A stretch of 64,000 nucleotides of DNA from Streptomyces sp. WAC08241 (GTDB lineage: Bacteria; Actinomycetota; Actinomycetes; Streptomycetales; Streptomycetaceae): positions 6,603,001-6,667,000 of the forward strand of contig CP042279.1 in NCBI GenBank assembly GCA_007858575.1, read 5' to 3'. Positions 39,191 to 50,110 of this stretch are shown one piece after another. A program made the position numbers and the translations under genes. The notes beneath the pieces are model-generated. The model searched no databases. It saw only the letters and a program-made list of their open reading frames with translations, and was not told the origin of the DNA. Within the stretch, counting starts at the first letter, position 1. Each line of letters starts with the position of its first letter.

Positions 39191-39220
39191 TTTCTAAGCG
39201 CTTGCTCAGTCTGTCGTCAA
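39191..39220 (-). promoter_or_regulatory. Promoter and operator of the acyl-CoA dehydrogenase-thioesterase operon
   Basis: TTGACG (39215-39220) and TAGAAA (39191-39196) lie 18 bp apart on the minus strand, close to the sigma-70-like consensus. The spacer holds GAGCAAGCGCTTAG, with perfect palindromic core AAGCGCTT, resembling operators of TetR-type fatty-acid regulators. The regulator itself is not adjacent. Confidence 0.7.
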
Positions 39221-39236
39221 CGAAGTTACCCAGCGG

Positions 39237-40372
39237 TCACCCGCCCTGTCCAGACTCCTCACCTGTGATCCAGGCCCGCCCCACGGAGTCGTACCCGTAC
39301 ACGGGCCGTCCCTTCGCCCCGCTCGTCCGAAAGGGCGCACCGTCCTCGTCCCCGATCCGGACCGTGCCCCGGCGCCCTCCGAGCTCCACTCCAGCTCCAG
39401 GTACCAGCGGCAGTCGCACGCCGCCGTCCCTGCCGAGACCAGCAGCTCCCCGGCTCGGCGGCGCTGACCGCGTACGGGAAGGAGACCGCCGGGAGCGTCC
39501 GGCCCTCCTGCCCGGAGGCGTCGTACCCGTCCAGCGCCCGCGCCACCGGCCGGGGCCGGTCCAGGTCCACTCGAACCGGCGCGGCGTCACCGCCCCGCCG
39601 CACCCGTCGTCCATCCGGTACGCCGCCCACGGCAGCGGCGCGCCCCGCTCCACCACCCGCACGTGCAGCGCCTGGAGCACCACCGCCGCCGCGCCCCTGC
39701 CCTGCACCGACACCCGCACCAGCGTCTCCCCGCCGTCCACGGCCCCCGCGCCGCCGCCCAGCCCCGCGCGTCGGCCGCCTCGGGCGGGGAGGGGCGTCCG
39801 GTCCACGAGGTAGGTGTGCCCGCACCCGTTCTTCCAGAGGTGCGAGGCGACCGTCCACGTCAGCGGGGCCGGCGGTCCGGCGCCCGGCTCCGGGGTCTTC
39901 CCGGGCAGGAGTACGACTCGAGCGTGACCGCCCCCACGACCGCCGGCGCCCCGCAGACCAGGCCCGCCCACCCCCAACGACGCCTCCGCCGCTGGGGCGG
40001 GAGGTCCGGTACGGGCGCGTGCGCGGGTTCGGGTGCCGTCTCCGGGGCCGGGGCGGGCTCCGGGCCGGGCGCGGGCGCCGTCTCCGGGACCGGTGCCGGT
40101 TCCGGTGCGGGCATCGGAGGGCGGCGGGCGCCGTCCGCGCGGGTCCAGGCCGCCTCCAGGCCCCGCCGCTCTTCCTCGTCCGCCCCGCAGAGCAGGGCGA
40201 GGCGGTCGACCACGCCGAACTCCTCCGGGACGGTCGCGCCGGAGCAGTACCGGTGGAGGGTGGACGCGCTGACGCTCAGGCGCCGGCCCAGCGCCTCGTA
40301 ACTCCTCCCGTCGCGCGCCTTCAGCGCGCGCACGAGCCGCGCGAACTCCTCGACGGCGGCGTCCTTCGGCAT
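39237..40372 (-). CDS. HTH protein with transmembrane anchor and extracytoplasmic domain; frame breaks
   Basis: About 378 residues. An N-terminal XRE helix-turn-helix (FARLVRALKARDGRSYEALGRRLSVSASTLHRYCSG) is followed by a Pro/Glu/Ala repeat linker, a basic stop-transfer segment and one membrane helix (WGWAGLVCGAPAVVGAV). An extracytoplasmic beta-rich domain follows (PLTWTVASHLWKNGCGHTYLVDRTPLP, GGETLVRVSVQGRG, PRRFEWTWTGPGRWRG). The topology suits one-component signalling across the membrane, and the type is common in Streptomyces without a known role. Frame changes lie near 39905, 39550, 39450 and 39380. The ATG follows GAGGGGATGG. Confidence 0.75.
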
Positions 40373-40530
40373 TCCATCCCCTCGACCCTGCGTCCCACCC
40401 TTCACGTCCTTGCACGTCAGCGGGGTGGAATGGTTCCGGGACGGTGGGGCGCGTCACCGTTGCCGGAGACCGGCCGCCGACCCGAGGCTGGTGGAGCACT
40501 GACCGAACGACCCGACGGGGATCCACCACC

Positions 40531-41133
40531 ATGAGCAAGCTCCGCACCGCACTCGCCACCGCCGCCGCTGCCACCCTGGGCCTGGCGGCCCTCGCCACGG
40601 CCCCGGCGCAGGCCGCCGCCCAGCCCGCCTTCCTCGCGGCCTCCCAGATGCCGCCGTCGTCGACGCCGTGGACCGCCACGCAGATCTTCGCCGGCGTCCC
40701 GGAGAACGGCGGCGTCCTCTGCGCCTCCTACAAGATCCCGGCGCAGAACAGCGCTACCGCGAGTTCGGCACCGAGCTCGACACCAACGGCGTCCAGGTCA
40801 CCACCGTCGCCCGCACCGAGGCCGACGCCGTGAAGCTGGTGAACACCCTCCGCACGTCCTCGCCGGCTGCGGCCCCTCCTGGAGCAGCAGAACCCGGGCC
40901 TGAAGGCCGTCAGCGCCTCCCACGGCAAGCTCGACGTCGAGGAGGGCGCCTGGGTCTACAGCCTGGACACCGCCGACCCGCAGATCGGAGCCACCGACAT
41001 CCACCTCTTCTCCGTCGGCCGCGACGGCCGCACCGTCACCCTCGTCCGCTGGGGCCAGATGGGCGACTTCAAGGACGCCCCGCTGACGGCCTTCCGGAAG
41101 ACCACCACGACGGCCGTGAACAAGCTCTGGTGA
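40531..41133 (+). CDS. Secreted protein, PknH-sensor-like fold possible; frame breaks
   Basis: About 200 residues with a clear Sec signal peptide (KLRTALATAAAATLGLAALATAPAQA-A). The mature part (FLAASQMPPSSTPWTATQIFAGVPENGGVLCASYK, VQVTTVARTEADAVKLVNTLR, TADPQIGATDIHLFSVGRDGRTVTLVRWGQMGDFKDAP) has paired cysteines (CAS and AGCGP) and resembles the secreted sensor-type domains of actinobacteria. Function is unknown. Frame changes lie near 40755 and 40865. It diverges from the membrane HTH gene across 158 bases, which suggests that gene may regulate it. Confidence 0.7.
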
Positions 41134-41142
41134 CGCACGGCC

Positions 41143-42628
41143 TCACCCGAGCGCGAACCACAGCTCCATCCGTACGTCCGGGTCGTCCAGGTCCCGGTCG
41201 AGGAGGTCGCGCAGCGGGTGACGCGCTGGCGGACGGTGTTGCGGTGGACGTCCAGGGCCACCGCCGTCCGGTCCCAGTTGCCGTGGAGGGAGAGCCAGGC
41301 GCGCAGGGTCTCCCTGAGCGGTTCGTTCAGGGGGCGAGGAGGGTCCGGCGTGGGCCGCGGCCTCGTCGGGGTCCATGAGGGACGCGAGGCCGCCCGGTCG
41401 GTGGCGCACGAGCGCCGACCGGGTGGCCTCCGCGCGGCGTAGGGCTCCGCGCCGCCTGCCGGTCGGCGGCGGGGAGGTCCTCGGCGGCGGCCGGGGCGGA
41501 CGTGCCCAGAAACCAGCCGGATCGGGCGGTAACGGCGGAAGACGCGGGCAGAAGGAGTCGTACGGAGGTGGGGGCCGCCCCGGAGACACGGGCCGCTCCT
41601 GCCTCCCCAAGAGCCTTTTCCGGGGCTGTCGCCCCTCCGCCTCCACCAGTGCCGTCCCCAGCGACGCCGCCAGGTCCGCCGCCGCGAACGGGGTGCCGTC
41701 GCCGCCCCGCGCGTGGACCACCGTCCACGGGCCCGGGTCCAGGGCGGCCGCCGCCTCCGCCGGGGAGGCGCCCAGGAGCAGCCGGACCAGGGCCCCGTCC
41801 CGTACCGCCGCGTCCGCGCCCCGGTGCGGGGCCGTCAGGAGGGAGAGCAGGACCACCGCGACGCCCGCGATCGTGTGGTCGCCGGGGTCCCGCCGCTCCG
41901 TCGCCACCCCCAGGGCCAGGCCGTCGCCGCTCCCGAGGGCGTACGCCGCCAGGCGCAGGCCCCCGTCCTCGCCGCTCGCCGAGGCCGGGCCGCCGGGGCG
42001 CGGGCCCAGGACCCCCGCCAGCTCCCGCAGGGTTCGGGACGCCTCCGGCGGGACTCCTCCCGGCCGGCCGCCGCCGACTCCGTGCCGTCCGGGCGAGCAG
42101 GACCGCCCGGCCGCCGAGCCGGGCGGCGAGCGCGCCGAGGACCGCCGGGACCGGGGCCGGCCGTGCCGCCGCCGTCGCCAGGGACTGCTGGGCCTCCGTC
42201 ACCCGGCGCAGCTCGTGCAGCCGGGCCTCCGCCATCAGCCGCCACACGGCCCGCGCCACCGCCGTGAACGGGGTCCGCGGCGGTACTTCGAGGAGCGGGA
42301 GGCCCCGGCGTGCGCAGGCCTCGACCAGAGCCGCCGGGACCGTGTCGTAGACCGGCGTCACCCCGAACGCGAGCGCCGCCGCCCCGCCTCCACCACCCGC
42401 TCCACGTACCGCGCCGGATCGGCGAGCTGCACGCCCGCCGTCATCAGGAGCTCGCCGCCGAGCAGGTACGGGTACGGGTCGGCCATCTCCGAGGTGTGCA
42501 CCCAGTGCAGGGAGGCGTCCGCGGGCCCGGCGAGCAGTCGCAGGCCCAGGTCCCGGCGGGCGAGCAGCGCGGCGAGCGGGACCGGCGGGGCCGGGGAGTG
42601 GAGGCGGGGGCGCGGGGCGCGTCGTCAT
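41143..42628 (-). CDS. PucR-family transcriptional regulator; many frame breaks
   Basis: About 495 residues when joined. The N-terminal PucR domain is visible (LAALLARRDLGLRLLAGPADASLHWVHTSEM, FGVTPVYDTVPAALVEACARRGLPLLEVPP), then FTAVARAVWRLMAEARLHELRRVTEAQQSLA, a GGDEF-like middle and a C-terminal PucR helix-turn-helix (GNWDRTAVALDVHRNTVRQRV). At least six frame changes occur, mostly in G/C runs. It diverges from agmatinase across 124 bases, so it probably activates the guanidino-compound operon. Its ATG overlaps the start of that promoter region. Confidence 0.78.
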
Positions 42629-42752
42629 GGACCCTTCGTACATCATCGGCGCGTGGAGTGGAGGGAACGTACACTTCTGTGGTGCTTTTCCGGCATCTAC
42701 CGTCGTGCCGGAGAACCACGCCGGAAAACCCTCGCCCCCGGAGGACCCGACC

Positions 42753-43730
42753 ATGAGCAGCAGCGACCAGAACGCCTTCCGCGGCCCGATCGACTCGTCC
42801 CGCGTCCCGCGGTACGCCGGTCCCGCGACGTTCGCCCGGCTGCCGCGGCTCGACGAGGTCGGCACCGCCGACGTCGCCGTGGTCGGCGTCCCCTTCGACA
42901 GCGGCGTCTCCTACCGGCCCGGCGCCCGCTTCGGCGGCAACGCCATCCGCGAGGCCTCCCGCCTGCTCCGCCCGTACAACCCGGCGCAGGACGCCTCCCC
43001 GTTCGCCCTCGCGCAGGTCGCGGACGCCGGTGACATCGCCGCCAACCCGTTCCACATCAACGAGGCCGTCGAGACGGTCGAGGCCGCCGCCGACGAACTC
43101 CTCGGCACCGGCGCCCGCATGATGACCCTCGGCGGCGACCACACCATCGCGCTGCCGCTGCTCCGCTCGGTCGCCAAGAAGCACGGCCCGGTCGCCCTGC
43201 TCCACTTCGACGCGCACCTCGACACCTGGGACACGTACTTCGGCGCCGAGTACACCCACGGCACCCCGTTCCGCCGGGCCGTCGAGGAGGGCATCCTCGA
43301 CACCGAGGCGCTGTCGCACGTCGGCACGCGCGGTCCGCTGTACGGCAAGCAGGACCTGACCGACGACGAGAAGATGGGCTTCGGCATCGTCACCTCCGCC
43401 GACGTCTACCGGCGCGGCGCCGACGAGGTCGCCGACCAGCTCCGCCAGCGCATCGGGAACCGCCCGCTGTACATCTCCATCGACATCGACTGCCTCGACC
43501 CGGCCCACGCGCCCGGCACCGGCACCCCCGAGGCGGGCGGCATGACCTCCCGCGAGCTCCTGGAGATCCTGCGCGGCCTGTCCTCCTGCAACCTGGTCTC
43601 CGCCGACGTCGTCGAGGTCGCCCCGGCCTACGACCACGCCGAGATCACCGCCGTCGCCGCCTCCCACACGGCGTACGAGCTGACGACGATCATGTCCCGC
43701 CAGATCGCGGCGGGCCGCGCGGCGAAGTAG
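42753..43730 (+). CDS. speB: Agmatinase / guanidino-acid ureohydrolase
   Basis: Intact, 325 residues. Binuclear Mn enzyme of the arginase superfamily: GGDHTIALPLLRSV, FDAHLDTWDTYFG with the metal-bridging DAHxD, ISIDIDCLDPAHAPGTGTPEAGG and VEVAPAYDHAEITA. It releases urea from agmatine or a related compound. Several Streptomyces paralogues use 4-guanidinobutyrate, so the substrate is not certain. The ATG follows GGAGGA. The PucR gene diverges from it and a ThDP enzyme follows on the same strand. Confidence 0.93.
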   Translation: MSSSDQNAFRGPIDSSRVPRYAGPATFARLPRLDEVGTADVAVVGVPFDSGVSYRPGARFGGNAIREASRLLRPYNPAQDASPFALAQVADAGDIAANPFHINEAVETVEAAADELLGTGARMMTLGGDHTIALPLLRSVAKKHGPVALLHFDAHLDTWDTYFGAEYTHGTPFRRAVEEGILDTEALSHVGTRGPLYGKQDLTDDEKMGFGIVTSADVYRRGADEVADQLRQRIGNRPLYISIDIDCLDPAHAPGTGTPEAGGMTSRELLEILRGLSSCNLVSADVVEVAPAYDHAEITAVAASHTAYELTTIMSRQIAAGRAAK

Positions 43731-43889
43731 CCGACGGACGCGCGGGCGGGGATCGCGGGCGGGGCACGGTCCCGTCCCGCGCGGGGGCACGGACCGCTCC
43801 GCCCCCGCCCCGCGCGACACTGGTGACCGCCGGGTGCGGCCGCCCCGGCCGCACCCGCCCCGCCCCGCCACCGCCCCGAGGGACCCGCC

Positions 43890-45567
43890 ATGACCCACGA
43901 CCACGACCTGGTCCTGCGCCCCACGCCCGCCCAGATCGAGGCGGCCCTGAACCCGCCCCCGGGGCGGACCGGCGGGGACCTCGTCGTCGAGACCCTCTCC
44001 GGGCTCGGCGCGACCACCGTCTTCGGCCTCCCCGGGCAGCACGCGCTCGGCATGTTCGACGCGCTGCGCCGCTCCCCGCTGCGGTACGTGGGCCTGCGCG
44101 TCGAGAACAACGCGGGCTTCGCCGCCGACGCGTACGGCCGGATCACCGGCGAGGCGGCCCCGCTGCTGCTCTCCACCGGGCCCGGCGCGCTCCTGTCGCT
44201 CGCCGCGCTCCAGGAGGCGGCCGCCGCCTCGGCGCCGGTCGTCGCGATCGCCAGCCAGGTCCCGGCGGCCGGGCTCGGCGGCGGCCGGCACGGCTACCTG
44301 CACGAGCTGCGCGACCAGCAGGCCTCCTTCCGGGACGTCGTGAAGTCCGTCCACACGGCCCGCACGCCCTCCCAGATCCCTCCGCGATCGCCGCCGCCTG
44401 GGAGTCGGCGCTCACCGCCCCGCACGGGCCCGTCTGGGTGGAGATCCCGCAGGACGTGCTCACGGCGGAGACCTCCCTGCCGGTGGTCACCGCGATGGAC
44501 GCCACCCCCGAGGACGTCGCCCCGCGCCCCGAGCTGACGGCGGTGGCCGCCCACCTCCTCGCGCACGCCGAGCGGCCGGTGATCGTCGCGGGCGGCGGGG
44601 TCGTCCGCTCCGACGCGTCGGGGAAGCTGCGGGCCCTGGCCGAGCGGATCGACGCGCCCGTGGTCACCACCTTCGGCGGCAAGGGCGCCTTCCCTGAAGC
44701 ACCCGCTGTCCCTCCAGTCCTGGCTGGAGGACCGGCACACCACCGACTTCCTGGAGGACGCCGACGTCCTGCTCGTCGTCGGCTCCGGGCTCGGCGAGCT
44801 GTCCTCGAACTACCACACCTTCGCCCCGCGCGGCCGGGTGATCCAGATCGAGGCGGACGCGGGGAAGCTGGAGTCCAACCACCCGGCGCTCGGCATCCAC
44901 GCCGACGCCCGGCTCGCGCTCCAGGCGATCCTGGAGACGGTCGGGGAGCGCACCGACCCGACCGCCCCCGAGCGGGTCGCGGCCGTCCTCGGCCGGGTCC
45001 GGGACCGGATCGACGCCCAGGACCTCGACCTGGAGCGGCGGGTCGTCGCCGCCGTGCGCGAGGCGCTTCCGGCCCGGGCGCCGAGCTTCTGGGACATGAC
45101 GATCCTCGCGTACTGGGCGTGGTCGGCCTTCGACGCCCGGCACCCGAACACCATGCACTCCGCCCAGGGCGCCGGCGGCCTCGGCTACGCCTTCCCTCCG
45201 CCCTCGGCGCGGCCGTCGCCGACCCCTCCCGGCCGGTCCTGGCGGTCTCCGGCGACGGCGGCGCGATGTACTCGCTGGCGGAGCTGGCCACGGCGAAGCA
45301 GTACGGGCTCGACGTGACGTGGCTGATCGTGGACGACGGGGCTACGGCATCCTGCGCGCGTACATGACCGACGCGTACGGCGAGGCCACCGGCACCGAGC
45401 TGACCCGCCCGGACTTCGTCGCCCTCGCCGAGTCCTTCGGCGTCCCGGCCGTCCTCACCACCCCCGACACCCTGGCCACCGACCTCGCGAAGTCCCTCGC
45501 GACCCCCGGCCCCTCGGTGGTCGTCCTGCCGGCCCTGCTGCGGATGTTCGAGCCGACGCACTTGTGA
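43890..45567 (+). CDS. Thiamine-diphosphate enzyme, acetolactate-synthase-like; frame breaks
   Basis: About 560 residues. The N-terminal Pyr domain shows GATTVFGLPGQHALGMFDAL, the catalytic Glu in GLRVENNAGFAADAYGR, and LLLSTGPGALLSLAALQEA. The central domain includes VAHAERPVIVAGGGVVRSD-like sequence, and the PP domain has AVSGDGGAMYSLAELATAKQYGLDVTWLIVDDG (GDG...N-type metal motif). It is not the biosynthetic IlvB. Position after agmatinase suggests catabolism of a 2-oxo or guanidino derivative. Frame changes lie near 44385, 44690, 45200 and 45345. Confidence 0.85.
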
Positions 45568-45668
45568 GGCGCCCCGGCACCCCTTCCGGCCCGGCGGGCG
45601 CGGTGGCTCGGCTCCGGGATTCCCCACCCGCGCCGCGCCGCCGCGACCCGTTCGCCCGGACGGCCCGG

Positions 45669-45701
45669 GACCGGAGACCGAGCTGCCCTCCGTCTCCGGT
45701 C
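45669..45701. terminator. Hairpin terminator before the ABC exporter
   Basis: 10-bp perfect stem (GACCGGAGAC at 45669-45678, complement at 45692-45701), 13-base loop, followed by a short T-containing stretch. Confidence 0.65.
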
Positions 45702-45782
45702 CGATCTTTGTTGCGGCGGGATGAAATCGCACGTCGGCCGTGTTGGGCCTTCCGGTAGAGCAGGACGTACGGGAGGTCACAC

Positions 45783-48700
45783 GTGGCGGTCGGGGAGAAA
45801 CAGCGGGGCTGGGCGCGCAGGCTCGCCGGGTACGCCTGGCGGTACCGGGCCAACACGCTCCTGGCGCTCGGGTCGTCCCTCCTCGGGATGGGCGTCCTGG
45901 CCCTCGTGCCGCTCTTCACCAAGGTGATCATCGACGACGTCATCGGGACGAAGACCCGGGACCTCGCCACCTGGACCGGGCTCCTGATCGGGGCCGCCGT
46001 CCTCGTCTACGCCTCACCTACGTCCGCCGCTACTACGGCGGACGCCTGGCGCTCGACGTGCAGCACGACCTGCGCACCGACATGTACGGCACGATCACCC
46101 GGCTCGACGGGCGGCGGCAGGACGAGCTGTCCACCGGGCAGGTCGTCGGGCGGGCCACCAGCGACCTCCAGCTCATCCAGGGCCTGCTCTTCATGCTCCC
46201 GATGACGATCGGGAACGTCCTGCTCTTCCTGATCTCGCTGGGCGTCATGGCCTGGCTCTCCCCGCCGCTGACCCTCGTCGCCCTCGCCGTCGCCCCCGCC
46301 CTCTGGTACGTCGCCCGGCGCAGCCGCACCCGCCTCCACCCCGCCACCTGGCACGCCCAGCAGCAGGCCGCCCTGGTCGCCGGGGTCGTCGACGGGCCGT
46401 GTCCGGCGTCCGGGTCGTCAAGGGCTTCGGCCAGGAGGACCAGGAGACCGGCAAGATCCGCGAGGCCGGGCGGAAGCTCTTCGCCGGCCGGCTGCGGACG
46501 GTCCGGCTCAACGCCAGGTACACCCCGCCCTCCAGGCCGTGCCCGCCCTCGGCCAGGTCGCCGTCCTCGCCCTCGGCGGCTGGCTCGCCTACAAGGGGCA
46601 GATCACCCTCGGCACCTTCGTCGCCTTCTCCTCCTACCTGGCCTCCCTCGTCGGCCCGGTCCGCATGCTCGCCATGGTCCTCACCGTCGGCCAGCAGGCC
46701 CGCGCCGGCGTCGAGCGCGTCCTCGACCTCGTCGACACCGAGCCGGTCGTGAAGGACGGCACCAAGGTGCTGCCGGCCGACGCGCCCGCGACCGTCGAGT
46801 TCGACGACGTGAGCTTCGGCTATGAGGACGGGCGGCCCGTGCTCGACGGGTTCTCCCTGGAGATCCGGCCCGGCGAGACCGTCGCCGTCGTCGGCGCCTC
46901 CGGCTCCGGCAAGTCGACCGTCTCGCTGCTCCTGCCCCGCTTCTACGACGTCTCCCGGGGCGCCGTCCTCGTCGGCGGCCACGACGTGCGCGAGCTGACC
47001 TCGACTCGCTGCGCGCCGCCGTCGGCCTCGTCCCCGAGGACTCCTTCCTCTTCTCCGACACGGTCCGCGCCAACATCGCGTACGGCGCCCCCGACGCCAC
47101 CGACGAGCAGATCGAGGCCGCCGCCCGCGCCGCCCAGGCCGACCGGTTCGTCGCCGAACTGCCCGAGGGGTACGACACCAAGGTCGGCGAGCACGGCCTG
47201 ACCCTCTCCGGCGGCCAGCGCCAGCGCGTCGCGCTCGCCCGCGCGATCCTGGCCGACCCCGGCTGCTCCTCCTCGACGACGCCACCTCCGCCGTGGACGC
47301 CCGCGTCGAGCACGAGATCCACGAGGCCCTGAAGTCGGTGATGGCGGGCCGTACGACCCTGCTCATCGCCCACCGCCGCTCCACCCTCAACCTCGCCGAC
47401 CGCATCGCCGTCTCGACGGCGGGCGCCTCGCCGACATCGGCACCCAGGAGGAGCTGGAGGAGCGCTCCCCGCTCTTCCGGCGCCTGCTCACCGACCCCGA
47501 GGAGCTGGGCGCCGTCTCGCCCGGCCACCTGCCGCCGGCCGGGCCCGCCGACGACGACCGCGCGCTGCGGGCCGAGCTGGACGCCGAGTTCGACGCCGAG
47601 CGGGGCATCACCCCCGCCCTGTGGGTGCGGGACGGGGACGCGGGCCGGAGAGCCCGTGCCCGGGGCCACCCCCGAGCTGCTCGCCGCCGTCGCGGCCCTG
47701 CTGCCCGCCACCGACGTCCCCGACGTCGACGAGGCCCGGGCCGTGGCCCCCGAGGACTCCTACGGCCTGCGCCGGCTGCTCCGGGGCTTCGGCCTGCCCC
47801 TGCTCATCAGCCTCGGCCTGGTCGCCCTCGACGCCGGCACCGGCCTCCTGCTGCCCGTCCTGATCCGGCACGGCATCGACGAGGGCGTGAACCGGCTCGC
47901 GATCGGCGCCGTCTGGGCGGCCTCCGCGCTCGCCCTGGTCACCGTGCTCGTGCAGTGGGTCGCGCAGACCGCCGAGACCCGGATGACCGGCCGCACCGGC
48001 GAGCGGGTCCTCTACGCCCTGCGCCTGAAGATCTTCTCCCAGCTCCAGCGGCTCGGCCTGGACTACTACGAGCGCGAGCTGACCGGCCGGATCATGACCC
48101 GGATGACCACGGACGTGGACGCCCTGTCCACCTTCCTCCAGACGGGCCTGGTCACCGCCTTCGTCTCCGTCGTGACCTTCTTCGGGATCATGGTCGCGCT
48201 GCTCGTGCTCGACCTCCAGCTCGCCCTGGTGGTCTTCGCGACCCTGCCGGTCCTCGCCGTGGCCACGTACTACTTCCGGCGCTCCAGCGTGAAGGCGTAC
48301 GAGCTGGCGCGCGAGCGGATCAGCGTCGTCAACGCCGACCTCCAGGAGTCGGTGGCCGGGCTGCGGATCGTGCAGGCCTTCCGCCGCGAGCGCTCCGGCG
48401 CCGAGCGGTTCGCGGAGCGCAGCGACTCCTACCGGCAGGCCCGCGTCCGGGGCCAGTGGCTGATCTCGATCTACTTCCCGTTCGTCACCCTGCTGTCCTC
48501 GGCCGCCGCCGCGGCCGTCATGGTCGTCGGCGCGAACCGCATCGAGGCCGGGACGCTCACCACCGGCGCCCTCGTCGCCTACCTCCTCTACATCGACCTG
48601 TTCTTCGCGCCCGTGCAGCAGCTCTCGCAGGTCTTCGACGGCTACCAGCAGGCCGCCGTCTCCCTGAAGCGGATGCAGGAGCTGCTCCAGGAACCCACGT

Positions 48701-49507
48701 CGACGGCCGCCGCCGACGCGCCCCTGGACGTGCTCTCGCTGCGCGGCGAGATCGCCTTCGAGGACGTGTCCTTCGAGTACGGCAACGACGTCGGCGACGG
48801 GGAGAGGCGGCCCTGACCGGGGTCGACCTGCGGATCCCCGCCGGGCAGACCGTCGCCTTCGTCGGCGAGACCGGCGCCGGGAAGTCCACCCTGGTCAAGC
48901 TGGTCGCGCGGTTCTACGACCCCACGGGCGGGCGGGTCACCGCCGACGGCACCGACCTGCGGGACCTCGACCTCACCGCGTACCGGCACCGGCTCGGGGT
49001 CGTCCCCAGGAGGCGTACCTCTTCGCCGGGACGGTCCGCGACGCCATCGCCTACGGGCGGCCCGAGGCGACCGACGCCGAGGTGGAGGCGGCGGCCCGCG
49101 CGGTCGGCGCGCACGACATGATCGCCACGCTCGACGGCGGCTACCTGCACGAGGTGGCCGAGCGCGGCCGGAACCTCTCCGCCGGGCAGCGCCAGCTCAT
49201 CGCCCTGGCCCGCGCCGAACTCGTCGACCCGGACGTCCTGCTCCTGGACGAGGCGACGGCCGCCCTGGACCTGGCCACCGAGGCCCAGGTCAACCAGGCC
49301 ACCGACCGGATCGCGGGCCGCCGCACCACCCTCGTCGTCGCCCACCGCCTGACCACGGCCGCCCGCGCCGACCGGGTGGTGGTCATGGACCACGGGCGGG
49401 TCGCGGAGGACGGCACCCACGACGAGCTGCTCGCCCGGGGCGGCCACTACGCGAAGCTCTGGAGCACCTTCATCGGGGAGGCGGAACCGGCGCGGGTCGA
49501 GGCCTGA
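45783..49507 (+). CDS. Fused full-length ABC exporter (TMD-NBD-TMD-NBD); frame breaks
   Basis: One polypeptide of about 1,240 residues: the two half-transporters are continuous with no stop or start between them. The first half has membrane helices, Walker A GASGSGKST, signature LSGGQRQRVALARAI and Walker B LLLLDDATS. The second half (from SYGLRRLLRGFGLPLLISLGL) has Walker A GETGAGKST, a divergent signature LSAGQRQLIALARAEL and Walker B VLLLDEATAALD. In NBD1 the Walker B/catalytic region reads DDATSAVD, with Asp where Glu normally activates water, so one ATP site may be degenerate. The GTG follows GGGAGG. About eight frame changes occur. The substrate is unknown. Confidence 0.88.
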
Positions 49508-49592
49508 GGGAGGGCGGAGGCAACCGTTCAGGGGCCCGGTGCGTCGTAGACCCGTACACCCGTACGGCGCATCACCCGGGAGGGGAATCCGC

Positions 49593-50013
49593 ATGGCCAC
49601 GGACGACACGACGACCGCCCGGCGCGGCCGGTGGGCCCCCGCCCGGGTCCTCGTACCGTTCCTCACCGCCCTCGCGCTGCTCCTGCTGCCCTTCCCCGGC
49701 GGCCCCGGCGCAGGGACCGCCGACGCCGTCTCCGTCTGCCAGGGGCGGCCCGCCCGGACGATCGCCTTCTCCACCGGCGAGCTGCGCCTCTACCGGACCC
49801 GGCAGTACGTCTGCGCCGTCACCGTCGCCAAGGGCCCGGCGAGCCGCAGGGTCATGTCCGTCTCCCTCCAGCCGCGCGGCGGCCGGCCCGCCGTCCGCAC
49901 CGGCCGGTTCGACCGCCAGGCCGGGCCCTCACCGTCCACGCCCTCCACCGCTGCGTCCGGGCGTCGGGCGCGGTGGCCGGGAAGGGACGTCCACCGGCTG
50001 GATCCTGTGCTGA
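49593..50013 (+). CDS. Small secreted or membrane-anchored protein, one frame break
   Basis: About 140 residues. A hydrophobic N-terminal segment (RVLVPFLTALALLLLPFPGG) is a signal peptide or anchor. The mature part contains VSVCQGRPARTIAFSTGELRLYRTRQYVCAVTVAKG and ends with TVHALHRCVRASGAVAGKG and GWILC after a frame change near 49930. Four cysteines suggest two disulfides. I do not know the function. The ATG follows GGGAGGGG. Confidence 0.7.
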
Positions 50014-50110
50014 CGCACGGGAAAGTCCAAGGGTAAGGACCAACTGGTCTGGCGGTCCACACGTTGCCCCCGCTAGGTTCGCGACACCGTTGTGAATCAT
50101 GGGAGGGTGC

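Noticed and set aside
45783..47600. Two separate ABC half-transporter genes
   Set aside because: Protein homology continues without stop, start or ribosome site between the first NBD and second TMD.
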